Assembly: GCF_000185965.1 (NCBI RefSeq) | Contig: NC_014924.1 | Span: 1,488,001-1,552,000, forward strand | Source: Pseudoxanthomonas suwonensis 11-1 | Lineage (GTDB): Bacteria > Pseudomonadota > Gammaproteobacteria > Xanthomonadales > Xanthomonadaceae | Direction: 5' to 3' | Length of the DNA stretch: 64,000 bases | Shown here: one piece after another, positions 50,877-60,787 of the stretch | Numbering within the stretch: position 1 is the first letter of the stretch | Layout of the letters: the number at the start of each line of letters is the position of its first letter | Made by a program: the position numbers and the translations under genes | Notes under the pieces: generated by a model | Told to the model about the DNA's origin: nothing | Databases searched by the model: none | What the model saw: the letters and a program-made list of their open reading frames with translations, nothing else

Positions 50877-53249
50877 TCAGTTCCTGAGCGGCTTGCCGGT
50901 CTTGAGCATGTGGCCGATGCGCGCCTGGGTCTTTTCCTGCTGGGCCAGTTCGACGAAGTGCTTGCGCTCCAGGCGCAGCAGCCACTCCTCGTCGACCTGG
51001 CTGCCGCGGTCGACTTCACCGCCGCTGACCACGGTCGCGATGCGGGTCGCGATCTCGTCGTCGTACGGGCTGATGAAGCGGCCTTCCAGCATGTTGACCA
51101 GCAGCATGCGGAAGGTGGCGATGCCGACGTCGCCGGCGACCTGGATGCGGCGCTCCGGCAGCGGCGGGCGGTAGCCACCCTCGGCCAGGTTGCGCGCCTC
51201 GGCCTTGGCCACGTGCAGCAGCTCGTAAGCGTTGAACACGATGCGGTCGGTCGGGCGCAGCAGGCCCAGTTCCTTGGCCTCGAAGGCCGAGGTCGACACC
51301 TTGGCCATCGCCACGGTCTCGAAGGTCTTCTTCAGCTCGGCGAACACGTCGCCGCCCGGACCGGCCGCACGCGAGGCACGCACCGCCAGCTCCTTCAGGC
51401 CGCCGCCGGCCGGCAGCAGGCCCACGCCGGCCTCGACCAGGCCGATGTAGCTCTCCAGGTGGGCCACGGTGCGGGCGCTGTGCATCTGGAACTCGCAGCC
51501 GCCACCCAGGGCCAGGCCGCGCACGGCCGCGACCACCGGGACCAGCGCGTACTTGATGCGCTGGCTGGTGCGCTGGAAGTTGGCGACCAGGGCGTCGAAC
51601 TCGTCGACCTTGCCGGCCTGGAGCAGGCCCAGCGCGCCGGCCAGGTCGGCGCCGGCGGAGAAGGGCTCCTTCTGCTGCCAGATCACCAGGCCCTGGAAGT
51701 CGCGCTCGGCGATCGAGATCGCTTCCTGCAGGCCGTTGAGCACGTGGTCGGACACGGTGTTCATCTTGGTCTTGAACGAGACCACGGCGATGCCGTCGCC
51801 GTCGTGCCACATGCGCACGCCGTCGTTCTCGTAGACCGTGGTGCCCTGGTCGAACTTCTCGCCCAGCAGCGGATCGGGGAAGCGCTGGCGCTGGTAGACC
51901 GGCAGCGACGAGCGCGGCACAACGGAATTACTGGCCGGGCTGTAGCTGCCCTCGGCGGCGTGCACGCCCTCGCGGCCGTCCAGCACCCACGCCGGCAGCG
52001 GGGCGTCGCTCATGGCCTTGCCGGCGGCGATGTCGTCGGCGATCCACTGCGCCACCTGCTTCCAGCCGGCGGCCTGCCAGGTCTCGAACGGGCCCAGCGA
52101 CCAGCCGTAGCCCCAGCGGATGGCCAGGTCGACGTCGCGCGCGGTGTCGGCGATGTCGGCCAGGTGGTAGGCGCTGTAGTGGAACAGGTCGCGGAACGCG
52201 GCCCACAGGAACCGGGCCTGCGGGTGCTGGCTCCCGCGCAGTTTCGCGAACTTCTCGGCCGGATTCCTGATCTTGAGGATCTCGACGACCTCGTCGGCGG
52301 CCTTGCGGTCGGCCGGGCGGTAGTCCTGCTTCTCCAGGTCCAGGACCACGATGTCCTTGCCGACCTTGCGGAAGATGCCGGCGCCGGCCTTCTGGCCCAG
52401 GGCGCCCTTGGCGATCAGCGCCTGCAGCCAGTCGGGCGACTGGAAGTACTTGTGCCACGGATCCTGCGGCAGGGTGTCGGCCATGGTCTTGATGACGTGG
52501 GCCATGGTGTCCAGGCCCACCACGTCGGAGGTGCGGTAGGTGGCCGACTTCGGACGGCCGACCAGCGGGCCGGTGATGGCGTCGACCTCGTCGAAGCCCA
52601 GGCCGAACTGGCGGGTGTGGTGGATCACCGACAGGATCGAGAACACGCCGATCCGGTTGCCGATGAAGTTCGGGGTGTCCTTGGCGTAGACCACGCCCTT
52701 GCCGAGGTTGGTGGTCAGGAAGGTCTCAAGGCCCTCCAGCACCGCCTTGTCGGTGGTCTCGGCCGGGATCAGCTCGGCCAGGTGCATGTAGCGCGGCGGG
52801 TTGAAGAAGTGCACGCCGCAGAAGCGGTGGCGCAGCTGCTCCGGCAGCACCGCGGCCAGGGCGTTGATGCCCAGGCCCGAGGTGTTGGAGGCCAGCACCG
52901 CGGTGTCGTTCACGAACGGCGCGATCTTCTTGTACAGGTCCTGCTTCCAGTCCATCCGTTCGGCGATCGCCTCGATGACCAGGTCGCAGTCGCGCAGCTG
53001 CTCCAGGCCGGTCTCGTAGTTGGCCGGGGTGATGGCGGCCGCCAGCGACTTGCTGGCCAGCGGGGCGGGGCTGAGCTTGGCGAGGTTGCCGATGGCCTTC
53101 AGGACGATGCCGTCGGCCGGGCCCTCCTTGGCGGGCAGGTCGAACAGCACGGTGTCCACGCCGGCATTGGTGAGGTGGGCGGCGATCTGCGCACCCATGA
53201 CGCCGGCACCAAGCACCGCGGCGCGACGTACAAGCAGTTTCTGAGACAT
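50877..53249 (-). CDS. fadN: FadN-type 3-hydroxyacyl-CoA dehydrogenase/enoyl-CoA hydratase
   Basis: 790 aa. Dehydrogenase first: Rossmann VLGAGVMGAQIAAHL at 12-26, SNTSGLGINALA, HFFNPPRYMHLAELIP with catalytic His, and FIGNRIGVFS (~200). The crotonase domain is C-terminal (~470-760), with FSAGADLAGALGLL as oxyanion hole. This is the reverse of E. coli FadB and matches B. subtilis FadN. It performs the hydration and NAD-dependent oxidation steps of beta-oxidation. It is preceded 28 bp upstream by the PsrA-like regulator and followed by the thiolase. Confidence 0.92.
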   Translation of the reverse strand: MSQKLLVRRAAVLGAGVMGAQIAAHLTNAGVDTVLFDLPAKEGPADGIVLKAIGNLAKLSPAPLASKSLAAAITPANYETGLEQLRDCDLVIEAIAERMDWKQDLYKKIAPFVNDTAVLASNTSGLGINALAAVLPEQLRHRFCGVHFFNPPRYMHLAELIPAETTDKAVLEGLETFLTTNLGKGVVYAKDTPNFIGNRIGVFSILSVIHHTRQFGLGFDEVDAITGPLVGRPKSATYRTSDVVGLDTMAHVIKTMADTLPQDPWHKYFQSPDWLQALIAKGALGQKAGAGIFRKVGKDIVVLDLEKQDYRPADRKAADEVVEILKIRNPAEKFAKLRGSQHPQARFLWAAFRDLFHYSAYHLADIADTARDVDLAIRWGYGWSLGPFETWQAAGWKQVAQWIADDIAAGKAMSDAPLPAWVLDGREGVHAAEGSYSPASNSVVPRSSLPVYQRQRFPDPLLGEKFDQGTTVYENDGVRMWHDGDGIAVVSFKTKMNTVSDHVLNGLQEAISIAERDFQGLVIWQQKEPFSAGADLAGALGLLQAGKVDEFDALVANFQRTSQRIKYALVPVVAAVRGLALGGGCEFQMHSARTVAHLESYIGLVEAGVGLLPAGGGLKELAVRASRAAGPGGDVFAELKKTFETVAMAKVSTSAFEAKELGLLRPTDRIVFNAYELLHVAKAEARNLAEGGYRPPLPERRIQVAGDVGIATFRMLLVNMLEGRFISPYDDEIATRIATVVSGGEVDRGSQVDEEWLLRLERKHFVELAQQEKTQARIGHMLKTGKPLRN

Positions 53250-53277
53250 ATCTTGCAACCTCTTGATAAATGAATGA

Positions 53278-53907
53278 TTACTTGGTTTCCGCCTGCAATC
53301 CTGCGGCGGCAAAGCGGATGAGTTCCCGGGCGGCCCGGCTGCGATGGGCGGCCTCGCTGGCGCTGGCCGGGCGCTTGATCAGGCCGAAATCGGACATCGC
53401 ATAGGTCAGGGCGCCGGCCAGGAAGTCCAGGCGCCAGTACAGGGTTTCCTTGTCCAGCCCCGGCAGCAGGCCGGACAGCGCCTTGCCGAACTCCCGCAGC
53501 ACGTGGCCGTAGTGGTCGGACAGGAACCGGCGCAGGCTTTCGTTGTGCTCGGCGTAGGCGCGGGCGATCAGCCGCACGAAGGCGGCGCCGCCGTTGCGAT
53601 CCTGCGCCAGGGCCAGGGCAGGATCGATGAAGGCGGCCAGGATCGGCTCCAGCTGGCCGGGGTGGTCGCGCAGGGCGGTCTCCAGCTGCCGCAGGCGGTC
53701 GGCCGTCATCACGTCCATGCGCCGGCGGAACACCTCGTTGATGAGGTTTTCCTTGGAGCCGAAGTGGTAGTTCACCGCGGCGATGTTGACCGCGGCCTGG
53801 CTGGTGACCTGGCGCAGCGAGGTGCCGGCGAACCCGTGCTGGGCGAACAGCTCCTCCGCCGCGGCCAGGATGCGTTCCTTGGTGGAGAAGTGGGTGGGCT
53901 TGCCCAT
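53278..53907 (-). CDS. TetR-family regulator of fatty-acid metabolism, PsrA-like
   Basis: 209 aa. N-terminal helix-turn-helix (~10-55) with ERILAAAEELFAQHGFAGTSL and VNIAAVNYHFGSKENLI, very close to the PsrA type. The C-terminal half is a helical ligand-binding dimer domain. Pseudomonas PsrA senses long-chain fatty acids and represses beta-oxidation genes while activating rpoS. Here it heads the operon with a FadN-type enzyme and thiolase. A PsrA-type palindrome lies 18 bp before its ATG, which suggests autoregulation and acyl-responsive control of the whole unit. Confidence 0.9.
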   Translation of the reverse strand: MGKPTHFSTKERILAAAEELFAQHGFAGTSLRQVTSQAAVNIAAVNYHFGSKENLINEVFRRRMDVMTADRLRQLETALRDHPGQLEPILAAFIDPALALAQDRNGGAAFVRLIARAYAEHNESLRRFLSDHYGHVLREFGKALSGLLPGLDKETLYWRLDFLAGALTYAMSDFGLIKRPASASEAAHRSRAARELIRFAAAGLQAETK

Positions 53908-53924
53908 CGGTCCAGGGTGTGAAT

Positions 53925-53938
53925 CAAACGATTGTTTT
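53925..53938 (-). promoter_or_regulatory. PsrA-type operator
   Basis: CAAAC-GATT-GTTTT is a palindrome (AAAC...GTTT with 4-nt spacer) matching the reported PsrA box (G/C)AAAC-N2-4-GTTT(G/C) except for the last base. It lies 18 bp upstream of the regulator ATG. Confidence 0.65.
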
Positions 53939-53990
53939 ATCCTGCGCCGGGCCCGCTCCGGTGTCATTTTGCGGTGCAACATCCGGCTCC

Positions 53991-54019
53991 CTGCAAAGGC
54001 CGGCCGCGGATGCTAGAAT
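53991..54019 (+). promoter_or_regulatory. sigma-70 promoter of ndk
   Basis: -35 CTGCAA (weak) and -10 TAGAAT (54014-54019) are 17 bp apart. Transcription would start near 54026, giving a ~95-nt leader. Confidence 0.6.
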
Positions 54020-54042
54020 TGTCCAACGCTACCCAAGCTAAG

Positions 54043-54065
54043 CCCGCGCCCCGTCGCGGGTTTTT
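54043..54065 (+). terminator. attenuator-like hairpin in the ndk leader
   Basis: CCCGCG-CCCCGT-CGCGGG is followed at once by TTTTT and then CC. It looks like an intrinsic terminator, but it sits between the predicted ndk promoter and the ndk ATG. Confidence 0.6.
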
Positions 54066-54120
54066 CCTTCAAGGCCCGGTCCCGGGCCGGTCCCGTCCCC
54101 TCTACCTGGAAGCAGAACCA

Positions 54121-54546
54121 ATGGCGCTGGAGCGCACCCTTTCGATCATCAAGCCCGATGCCGTCGCCAAGAACGTGATCGGTGAGATCTACACCCGTTT
54201 CGAGAAGGCCGGCCTGAAGGTCGTCGCCGCCAAGTACAAGCAACTGTCGCGCCGCGAGGCCGAGGGCTTCTACGCCGTGCACCGCGAGCGTCCGTTCTTC
54301 AACGCGCTGGTCGAGTTCATGATCTCCGGCCCGGTGATGATCCAGGTCCTGGAAGGCGAGAACGCCGTGCTCAAGCACCGCGAGCTGCTGGGCGCCACCA
54401 ACCCGAAGGAAGCCGCGCCGGGCACCATCCGCGCCGACTTCGCCGAATCCATCGACGCCAACGCCGCCCACGGCTCGGACTCGGTCGAGAATGCCGCCAT
54501 CGAGGTGGCGTACTTCTTCGCCGCCACCGAAGTCGTGTCGCGCTGA
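54121..54546 (+). CDS. ndk: nucleoside diphosphate kinase
   Basis: 141 aa, normal length. [18 protein letters not shown] at the start, [16 protein letters not shown] nucleotide loop and phospho-acceptor His117 in NAAHGSDS. It equalises NTP pools. The ATG is preceded by CTGGAAG. rlmN follows 26 bp downstream, so the two are probably co-transcribed. The leader carries a terminator-like hairpin. Confidence 0.97.
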   Translation: MALERTLSIIKPDAVAKNVIGEIYTRFEKAGLKVVAAKYKQLSRREAEGFYAVHRERPFFNALVEFMISGPVMIQVLEGENAVLKHRELLGATNPKEAAPGTIRADFAESIDANAAHGSDSVENAAIEVAYFFAATEVVSR

Positions 54547-54572
54547 GCGCACTGAAGTAGAAGGTCGAATAC

Positions 54573-55829
54573 GTGTCCGGACTGCAGCCGATCCCCAGCG
54601 TGACCACCACCGGCGAGCCGATCGCCGCGGCGGCGCCCGCGCGCGCGGACCTGCCGCAGGCCGCGGCTCCGGGGAAGCAGAACCTCCTGGAGCTGGACCG
54701 CGAGGGCCTGGAGCGCTTCTTCGAGGAAACCCTCGGCGAGAAGCGCTACCGCGCCCACCAGGTGATGAAGTGGATCCACCACCGCTATGTCACCGACTTC
54801 GACCAGATGACCGACCTCGGCAAGGCGCTGCGCGCCAAGCTGCATGCGCATGCCGAGGTCGTCGTCCCCAACGTCGTGTTCGACAAGCCCTCCGCCGACG
54901 GCACCCACAAGTGGCTGCTGGCGATGGGCGCCGATGGCAAGAACGCCATCGAGACCGTGTACATCCCCGACAAGGGGCGCGGCACCCTGTGCGTGTCCTC
55001 GCAGGTCGGTTGCGGCCTCAACTGCACCTTCTGCTCGACTGCCACCCAGGGCTTCAACCGCAACCTGACCACCGCCGAGATCATCGGCCAGGTCTGGGTC
55101 GCCGCCCGCCACCTGGGCAACGTGCCGCACCAGCAGCGCCGCCTCACCAACGTGGTGATGATGGGCATGGGCGAGCCGCTGATGAATTTCGACAACGTCG
55201 TGCGCGCCATGAGCGTGATGCGCGACGACCTGGGCTACGGCCTGGCCAACAAGCGCGTGACCCTGTCGACCTCCGGCCTGGTGCCGCAGATCGACCGGCT
55301 CTCGGTCGAGAGCGACGTCTCCCTGGCGGTGTCGCTGCATGCGCCCAACGATGCGCTGCGCGAGACCTTGGTCCCGCTCAACAGGAAGTATCCGATCGCC
55401 GAGCTGATGGCGTCCTGCGCCCGCTACCTGCGCGCCAACAAGAAGCGCGAGTCGGTGACCTTCGAATACACCCTGATGAAGGGCGTCAACGACCAGCCGG
55501 AGCATGCCCGCCAGCTGGCCAGGCTGATGCGCCAGTTCGACAACGCGGTGCAGGCGCGCGATTCGGGCAAGGTCAACCTGATCCCGTTCAACCCGTTCCC
55601 GGGCACCCGCTACGAGCGCTCGGACGAGGCCACCATCCGCGCCTTCCAGAAGATCCTGCTCGACTCGCAGGTGCTGACCATGGTCCGCCGCACCCGCGGC
55701 GACGACATCGATGCGGCCTGCGGCCAGCTGAAGGGCCAGGTCATGGACCGCACCCGCCGCCAGGCCGAGTTCCGCCGCAGCATGGAACGCAACGACCAGT
55801 CACCGGCCGGGGGCCATGCGGCGCTCTGA
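54573..55829 (+). CDS. rlmN: dual-specificity 23S rRNA/tRNA methyltransferase RlmN
   Basis: 418 aa. Radical-SAM Cys147-x3-Cys151-x2-Cys154 (GCGLNCTFC), [12 protein letters not shown] and VSLHAPND. It methylates A2503 of 23S rRNA and A37 of some tRNAs, using the radical SAM site and a conserved Cys near the C-terminus. The GTG start gives a Pro/Ala-rich ~35-residue extension before the conserved [12 protein letters not shown]. The stop overlaps the pilF start by 14 bp. Confidence 0.95.
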   Translation: MSGLQPIPSVTTTGEPIAAAAPARADLPQAAAPGKQNLLELDREGLERFFEETLGEKRYRAHQVMKWIHHRYVTDFDQMTDLGKALRAKLHAHAEVVVPNVVFDKPSADGTHKWLLAMGADGKNAIETVYIPDKGRGTLCVSSQVGCGLNCTFCSTATQGFNRNLTTAEIIGQVWVAARHLGNVPHQQRRLTNVVMMGMGEPLMNFDNVVRAMSVMRDDLGYGLANKRVTLSTSGLVPQIDRLSVESDVSLAVSLHAPNDALRETLVPLNRKYPIAELMASCARYLRANKKRESVTFEYTLMKGVNDQPEHARQLARLMRQFDNAVQARDSGKVNLIPFNPFPGTRYERSDEATIRAFQKILLDSQVLTMVRRTRGDDIDAACGQLKGQVMDRTRRQAEFRRSMERNDQSPAGGHAAL

Positions 55830-56628
55830 GCGGATCCTGCTGATCCTGCTTGGCGCCCTGCTTCTGGCAGGCTGCGCCCGCCCGGCGACGGTCAAATCCC
55901 CGAAGATCCGCGGCGCCGAGCGCATCGCCCCGGTGTACAAGCTGGGCGACGGCGCCGACACCAAGCGCCGGGTGCAGTTCCGCGACACCGTGGGCCTGGC
56001 CGCGCAGCGCCTGGCCGCCGGCGACCTCGCCGAGGCCGAGCGCCTGGCCCGCCGTGCCCTGTCGCTCGATGCCTCCGTCGCCGACGGCCACACCCTGATG
56101 GGTGCGATCGAGTCGGCCCGTGGCAACCACCAGGCCGCCGGCGGGTATTACCGCAAGGCCGCCGAGCTGGCGCCCAACGACGGCGACGTGCTCAACAACT
56201 ACGGTGCCTGGCTGTGCGCCAATGGCTTTGCGGCCGAGTCGCTGGTCTGGCTGGACCGGGCGATGGCCGCGCCGACGGCGGGTTCGCGCGCCTCGGCCCT
56301 GGCCAATGCCGGCGCCTGCGCGCTGCGCAGTGGCCAGTCCGAGCGCGCCGAGCAGGACCTGCGCAAGGCGCTGGAGCTGGAGCCGTCGCATCCGGGCGCG
56401 CTGGAACAGATGGCGACCCTCGCCTACGGGCAGGGCAGGCTGATGCAGGCGCGGGCATTCGCCGAGCGTCGGCTGGCGGCTGCGCCCGCCGACGCATCCG
56501 TGCTACAACTCGCGGTCAGGATTGAACAGGGGCTCGGCGACAGGGTGGCCGCCAGCCGGTATCAACAGCGGCTAAGGGAGGAGTTCCCGCAGGCCGTCAC
56601 TGGAAAAACCGGGGAAGATCCACAGTGA
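55816..56628 (+). CDS. pilF: type IV pilus assembly lipoprotein PilF (PilW)
   Basis: 270 aa. Lipobox LLLAGC (Cys20), then about six TPR-like helices (~55-250: [36 protein letters not shown]). PilF is the pilotin that inserts and multimerises the PilQ secretin in the outer membrane. The position between rlmN and rodZ is the standard order. It overlaps rlmN by 14 bp and rodZ by 4 bp (GTGA). Confidence 0.92.
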   Translation: MRRSERILLILLGALLLAGCARPATVKSPKIRGAERIAPVYKLGDGADTKRRVQFRDTVGLAAQRLAAGDLAEAERLARRALSLDASVADGHTLMGAIESARGNHQAAGGYYRKAAELAPNDGDVLNNYGAWLCANGFAAESLVWLDRAMAAPTAGSRASALANAGACALRSGQSERAEQDLRKALELEPSHPGALEQMATLAYGQGRLMQARAFAERRLAAAPADASVLQLAVRIEQGLGDRVAASRYQQRLREEFPQAVTGKTGEDPQ

Positions 56629-57464
56629 TCCAAGCTGACAACGCGAACGTCGGGGGAGACGCTCGGGGTTGCGGAGAGCTGCTGAGGGAGGCACGCATCG
56701 CAGCCGGACTGGACGTGCGGGAGGTCGCATCGCGGCTCCACATGCCGGTACACGTGGTCGAAGCGCTTGAACAGGGCCGTTGGGACGTCATCGGCGCGCC
56801 CGTGTTCGTCCGTGGCCAGCTGCGCAGCTATGCGCGGCTGCTGCGCGTGGACCTGGAGCCGCTGCTGCAGGCCCAGGTCGCCGCGCCGGTGCCGGTCGAA
56901 CTGGTCAGCCATGCGCATACGCCGCGGCTGCAGCGGATCATGGAGAACGTCGGCCGCCGTGCGGTCTACGTGGTGATCACCGCCACCATCGCCGTGCCGG
57001 TATGGCTGGCGACCCGCTCCCACTTCACCGAGCAGCCGCCGGCTACCGCGTCGCTGGACGTGGTGCCGCCGGCGGTGGTGGAAGGCGCCCCGGTCGGCAG
57101 TCCGGCCCCGGCGCCGCGCGTCGTCGCACCGTCCGCGCAGGACGGCACGCCGTACGTGGCCTCGCTGGCCCCGGCGGTACGCCAGGCCCAGGCCGCCGCG
57201 CCGGCGACCCTGGAACTGGCCTTCGATGGCGACAGCTGGCTCGAAGTCACCGGCCGCGACGGACAGGTGCTGGAGCAGCGACTGGTGCGCCAGGGCGAGT
57301 CCCGCAGCTTCCAGGCCACCGAGGTGGCCGGGGTCGTGCTCGGCAATGCCGCGGCGGTACGCGTTCAGCGGGCGGGCAGTATCGTGGACCTGTCGCCCTT
57401 CAAGCGGGCGAACGTGGCCCGCTTTGCGGTATCCTCTGACGGCTCCGTCAAGCCCGCGCAGTAA
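56625..57464 (+). CDS. rodZ: cytoskeletal protein RodZ
   Basis: 279 aa. HTH_25-type helix-turn-helix (~15-80: LLREARIAAGLDVREVASRL), a basic juxtamembrane stretch, one membrane span (~112-130), a Pro/Ala-rich linker, and a C-terminal DUF4115 beta-domain (~193-275: LELAFDGDSWLEVTGRDG). RodZ anchors MreB filaments to the membrane and maintains rod shape. The start is GTG within the pilF stop. In E. coli ispG and hisS follow rodZ; here the next gene is yfgM. Confidence 0.93.
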   Translation: MIQADNANVGGDARGCGELLREARIAAGLDVREVASRLHMPVHVVEALEQGRWDVIGAPVFVRGQLRSYARLLRVDLEPLLQAQVAAPVPVELVSHAHTPRLQRIMENVGRRAVYVVITATIAVPVWLATRSHFTEQPPATASLDVVPPAVVEGAPVGSPAPAPRVVAPSAQDGTPYVASLAPAVRQAQAAAPATLELAFDGDSWLEVTGRDGQVLEQRLVRQGESRSFQATEVAGVVLGNAAAVRVQRAGSIVDLSPFKRANVARFAVSSDGSVKPAQ

Positions 57465-57538
57465 CACGCGGTCCGCGGACCCATCCAACAAGAACAAGAA
57501 CACAACCCCGCTGCGTACCGCGCGGGGCAGGACACCGC

Positions 57539-58162
57539 ATGGCAATCGACGACCTTCTGGACGAGCACGAACAGGGCGAACGCGTCCGCGCATGGCTGCG
57601 CAAGAACCTCCCCGGCATCATCGCCGGCCTGGCCTTGGGCCTGGCTGCGATCTGGGGCATGCGCCAGTGGCAGGAACGCAACCTGGGCGCGCAGCAGCAG
57701 GCCCATGCCGCCTACACCCAGGCGCTGGCCAAGGTCGAGGCGGGCGAGGAAGACCCCGGCGCGGCACTGGCTGGCCATGAAGGCGTGTACGCCACCCTCG
57801 GCGCGCTGCACGTGGCCAAGGCCCAGGTCGAGGCCGGCAAGACCGAGGACGCGATCACGACCCTGCGCGGGATCAAGGCCGAGCCGGAGCTGGAGCCGGT
57901 GGTCAAGCAGCGCCTGGCGCAGCTGCTGGCGGCGACCGGCAAGGCCGACGAAGCGGTCAAGCTGCTGGAAGGCGACGATTCGGGCCTGGGCCTGGAGCTG
58001 CGCGCCGACGCCCTGGTGGCCGCGGGCAAGCCGGAAGAGGCGCGCGCGCAGTACCAGCGTGCGCTCGAGGTGCTGGACGCCGAAGCGCCCGCGCGCCGGC
58101 GCATCGAACTGAAGTTGCAGGACGCCGGTGGCGACCTGCCGGAAGTGGCGGAGTCGAACTGA
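57539..58162 (+). CDS. yfgM: YfgM-like membrane chaperone/TPR protein
   Basis: 207 aa. Short cytoplasmic N-terminus, one membrane span (~23-41, LPGIIAGLALGLAAIWG) and a periplasmic TPR-like region. The conserved start is DDLLDEHEQGERVRAWLRKN. E. coli YfgM associates with SecYEG and PpiD. The stop shares bases with the bamB ATG (TGATG). Confidence 0.92.
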   Translation: MAIDDLLDEHEQGERVRAWLRKNLPGIIAGLALGLAAIWGMRQWQERNLGAQQQAHAAYTQALAKVEAGEEDPGAALAGHEGVYATLGALHVAKAQVEAGKTEDAITTLRGIKAEPELEPVVKQRLAQLLAATGKADEAVKLLEGDDSGLGLELRADALVAAGKPEEARAQYQRALEVLDAEAPARRRIELKLQDAGGDLPEVAESN

Positions 58163-59361
58163 TGGAGCGCACCGACATGATCAAGCGCGTGGCGGTAGCA
58201 CTCGTCATGGTTTCGCTGCTGGGCGGTTGCAGCACCATGAAGAGCTGGTTTGGCGGCAAGAACGCCGCGGCCAAGAAGGCGGCCGAGCCGGCCGAGCTGG
58301 TCAAGTTCGATGCGACGATCAAGCCGCGCAAGGCCTGGTCGGTCGACCTCGGCGACGGCGAGCGCCGCATCGGCGCCCGCCAGGGCCCGGCGGTGGCCGA
58401 TGGCCGCGTGTTCGCCGCGGCCGGCGAGGGCAGGGTGCTCGCCCTGGACCTGCAGACCGGCAAGCGCGTGTGGGAATTCAAGGCCGACAAGAAGGAAGGC
58501 CTGCGCCTGACCGGCGGCCCCGGCGTGGGCGGTGGCCTGGTCGCGGTCGGCGGTCTGGACGGCACGGTGCTCGTGCTGGACGCCCAGGACGGCAGCGAGC
58601 GCTGGCGCGCCAAGGTGCGCAGCGAGATCATCGCCGCCCCGACCGTGACCCAGGGTGTGGTCGTGGTCCGCGGCAACGACGGCCGCATCACTGCGTTCGA
58701 CGCCGCCAACGGCGAGGAGCGCTGGTCCGTCACCCGCGAGCTGCCGAACCTGACCGTGCGCGGCAACGCCAAGGTCACCGCGGCGCCCGGCCTGCTGTTC
58801 GTCGGCCACGATGACGGCGCGCTGGTCGCGCTGGCGCTGCAGGACGGCCGCGTACTGTGGGAACAGGCCGTGGGCCTGCCCGAGGGCCGCACCGAGCTGG
58901 AGCGCATGGCCGACGTCGACAGCCCGGTGGTGATCGACGGCACCATGCTCTATTCCAACAGCTACCGCAGCCGCACCCTGGCCATCGACGGCCCCAGCGG
59001 CCGGCCGATGTGGCAGAGCGACCACGGTGGTGCCGGCGCGATCGGCGTCGCCCCGTCGGCGGTGCTGGTGTCCACGGCCGCCGGTTCGGTCTATGCGCTG
59101 GACAAGTCCAACGGCGTGGCCCTGTGGTCGCAGCCGGCGCTGGCGCGCCGTTCGCTGACCGGCCCGGCCGTGCAGGGTGATTACGCGGTGGTCGGCGACT
59201 ATGCCGGCTACCTGCACTGGCTGCGCCTGGACAACGGCGAGATGGCCGGCCGCGCCAAGGTCGGTCGCAAGCGTGCCATCCGCGGCGCGCTGGTCGAGGC
59301 GGACGGATTGCTGCTGGTGCAGGACGTCAAGGGAGGCCTGACCGCCTTCCGCCTGGACTGA
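58162..59361 (+). CDS. bamB: outer-membrane assembly lipoprotein BamB
   Basis: 399 aa. Lipobox LLGGC (Cys23 from the first ATG), then an eight-bladed PQQ-like beta-propeller built of [22 protein letters not shown] and DAANGEERW type repeats. BamB supports BamA in folding outer-membrane proteins. The ATG at 58162 overlaps the yfgM stop; a second ATG 15 bp downstream (MIKRVAVAL) has the better-spaced GGAG and is an equally possible start. der follows after 28 bp. Confidence 0.95.
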   Translation: MERTDMIKRVAVALVMVSLLGGCSTMKSWFGGKNAAAKKAAEPAELVKFDATIKPRKAWSVDLGDGERRIGARQGPAVADGRVFAAAGEGRVLALDLQTGKRVWEFKADKKEGLRLTGGPGVGGGLVAVGGLDGTVLVLDAQDGSERWRAKVRSEIIAAPTVTQGVVVVRGNDGRITAFDAANGEERWSVTRELPNLTVRGNAKVTAAPGLLFVGHDDGALVALALQDGRVLWEQAVGLPEGRTELERMADVDSPVVIDGTMLYSNSYRSRTLAIDGPSGRPMWQSDHGGAGAIGVAPSAVLVSTAAGSVYALDKSNGVALWSQPALARRSLTGPAVQGDYAVVGDYAGYLHWLRLDNGEMAGRAKVGRKRAIRGALVEADGLLLVQDVKGGLTAFRLD

Positions 59362-59389
59362 CCGGACGGATGCGGGCAGGAATTTCGCG

Positions 59390-60787
59390 ATGCTACCGCT
59401 GGTTGCCCTGGTCGGACGGCCCAATGTCGGCAAGTCCACCCTTTTCAATGCGCTGACGCGCAGCCGTGATGCGCTCGTCCACGACGAGCCCGGCGTCACC
59501 CGTGACCGCCACTACGGCGTGTGCCGGCTCGATCCCGATCGCCCGTTCCTGCTGGTGGACACCGGCGGCATCGCCGGCGACGAGGAGGGCCTGGCCGGCG
59601 CCACCGCGCGCCAGGCGCGCGCCGCCGCCGCCGAGGCCGACCTGATCCTGTTCGTGGTCGATGGCCGCGAGGGCACCTCCGCGCTGGACGACGAGATCCT
59701 GTCCTGGCTGCGCAAGCTGGCGCGTCCGACCCTGCTGGTGGTCAACAAGATCGACGGCACCTTCGAGGAGGCCGTGCGCGGCGAGTTCGCGCGCTACGGC
59801 TTCGCCGACATGCTGGCCGTGTCCGCTGCCCACCGCCAGGGCCTGGACGACCTCCATGCCGAGGTCCTCGAGCGCCTGCCGGAAGAGGGCAGCGTCGAGG
59901 AACTGGACAACGATCCGGACCGCCTGCGCATCGCCTTCGTCGGCCGCCCCAACGTGGGCAAGTCGACCCTGGTGAACCGCGTGCTGGGCGAGGAGCGCAT
60001 GATCGCCTCCGAGGTCCCCGGGACCACCCGCGACTCGATCGCGGTGGACTTGGAGCGCGACGGCCGCCTGTACCGGCTGATCGACACCGCCGGCATCCGC
60101 CGCAAGGGCAAGATCGAGGAAGCGGTCGAGAAGTTCAGCGTGGTCAAGACCCTGCAGGCGATCGAGCGCTGCCAGGTCGCGGTGCTTATGCTCGACGCCA
60201 CCGAGGGCGTGACCGACCAGGACGCCACCGTCCTGGGCGCCGTGCTCGACGCCGGCCGCGCCCTGGTGATCGCGGTCAACAAGTGGGACGGCCTGACCAC
60301 CTACCAGCGCGAGCAGGCCGAGGCACTGCTGGAGCGCAAGCTCGGCTTCGTGCCCTGGGCCGAGGCGGTGCGCATCTCCGCCAAGCACGGTTCGGGCCTG
60401 CGCGAGCTGTTCCGCGCCATCCACCGCGCGCACGCCTCGGCGATCCGCACCTTCAGCACCAGCGAGGTCAACAAGGCGCTGGAGATCGCGGCCGAGACCA
60501 ATCCGCCGCCGAGCATCCGCGGCCACGTGTCCAAGCTGCGCTACGTGCATCCGGGCGGCGAGAACCCGCCGACCTTCGTGGTCCACGGCACCCGCCTGAA
60601 GGTGCTGCCGGATTCGTACAAGCGCTACCTCGAGAACTTCTTCCGCAAGCGCTTCAAGCTGGTGGGTACCCCGGTGCGGATGCTGTTCCGCGAGGGCGCC
60701 AACCCGTACGAAGGCAAGAAGAACGAACTGACCGACCGCCAGGTGCAGCGGAAGCGCCGGCTGATGCGGCACGTCAAGCGCAAGTGA
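59390..60787 (+). CDS. der: ribosome-associated GTPase Der (EngA)
   Basis: 465 aa. Two tandem G domains, with GRPNVGKS at 9-16 and again at ~185-192, DTGG and DTAG G3 boxes, NKID and NKWD G4 boxes, and a C-terminal KH-like domain ending in basic [14 protein letters not shown]. Der is essential for 50S subunit maturation. It closes the envelope-to-ribosome run. mobA starts inside its stop (GTGA). Confidence 0.97.
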   Translation: MLPLVALVGRPNVGKSTLFNALTRSRDALVHDEPGVTRDRHYGVCRLDPDRPFLLVDTGGIAGDEEGLAGATARQARAAAAEADLILFVVDGREGTSALDDEILSWLRKLARPTLLVVNKIDGTFEEAVRGEFARYGFADMLAVSAAHRQGLDDLHAEVLERLPEEGSVEELDNDPDRLRIAFVGRPNVGKSTLVNRVLGEERMIASEVPGTTRDSIAVDLERDGRLYRLIDTAGIRRKGKIEEAVEKFSVVKTLQAIERCQVAVLMLDATEGVTDQDATVLGAVLDAGRALVIAVNKWDGLTTYQREQAEALLERKLGFVPWAEAVRISAKHGSGLRELFRAIHRAHASAIRTFSTSEVNKALEIAAETNPPPSIRGHVSKLRYVHPGGENPPTFVVHGTRLKVLPDSYKRYLENFFRKRFKLVGTPVRMLFREGANPYEGKKNELTDRQVQRKRRLMRHVKRK

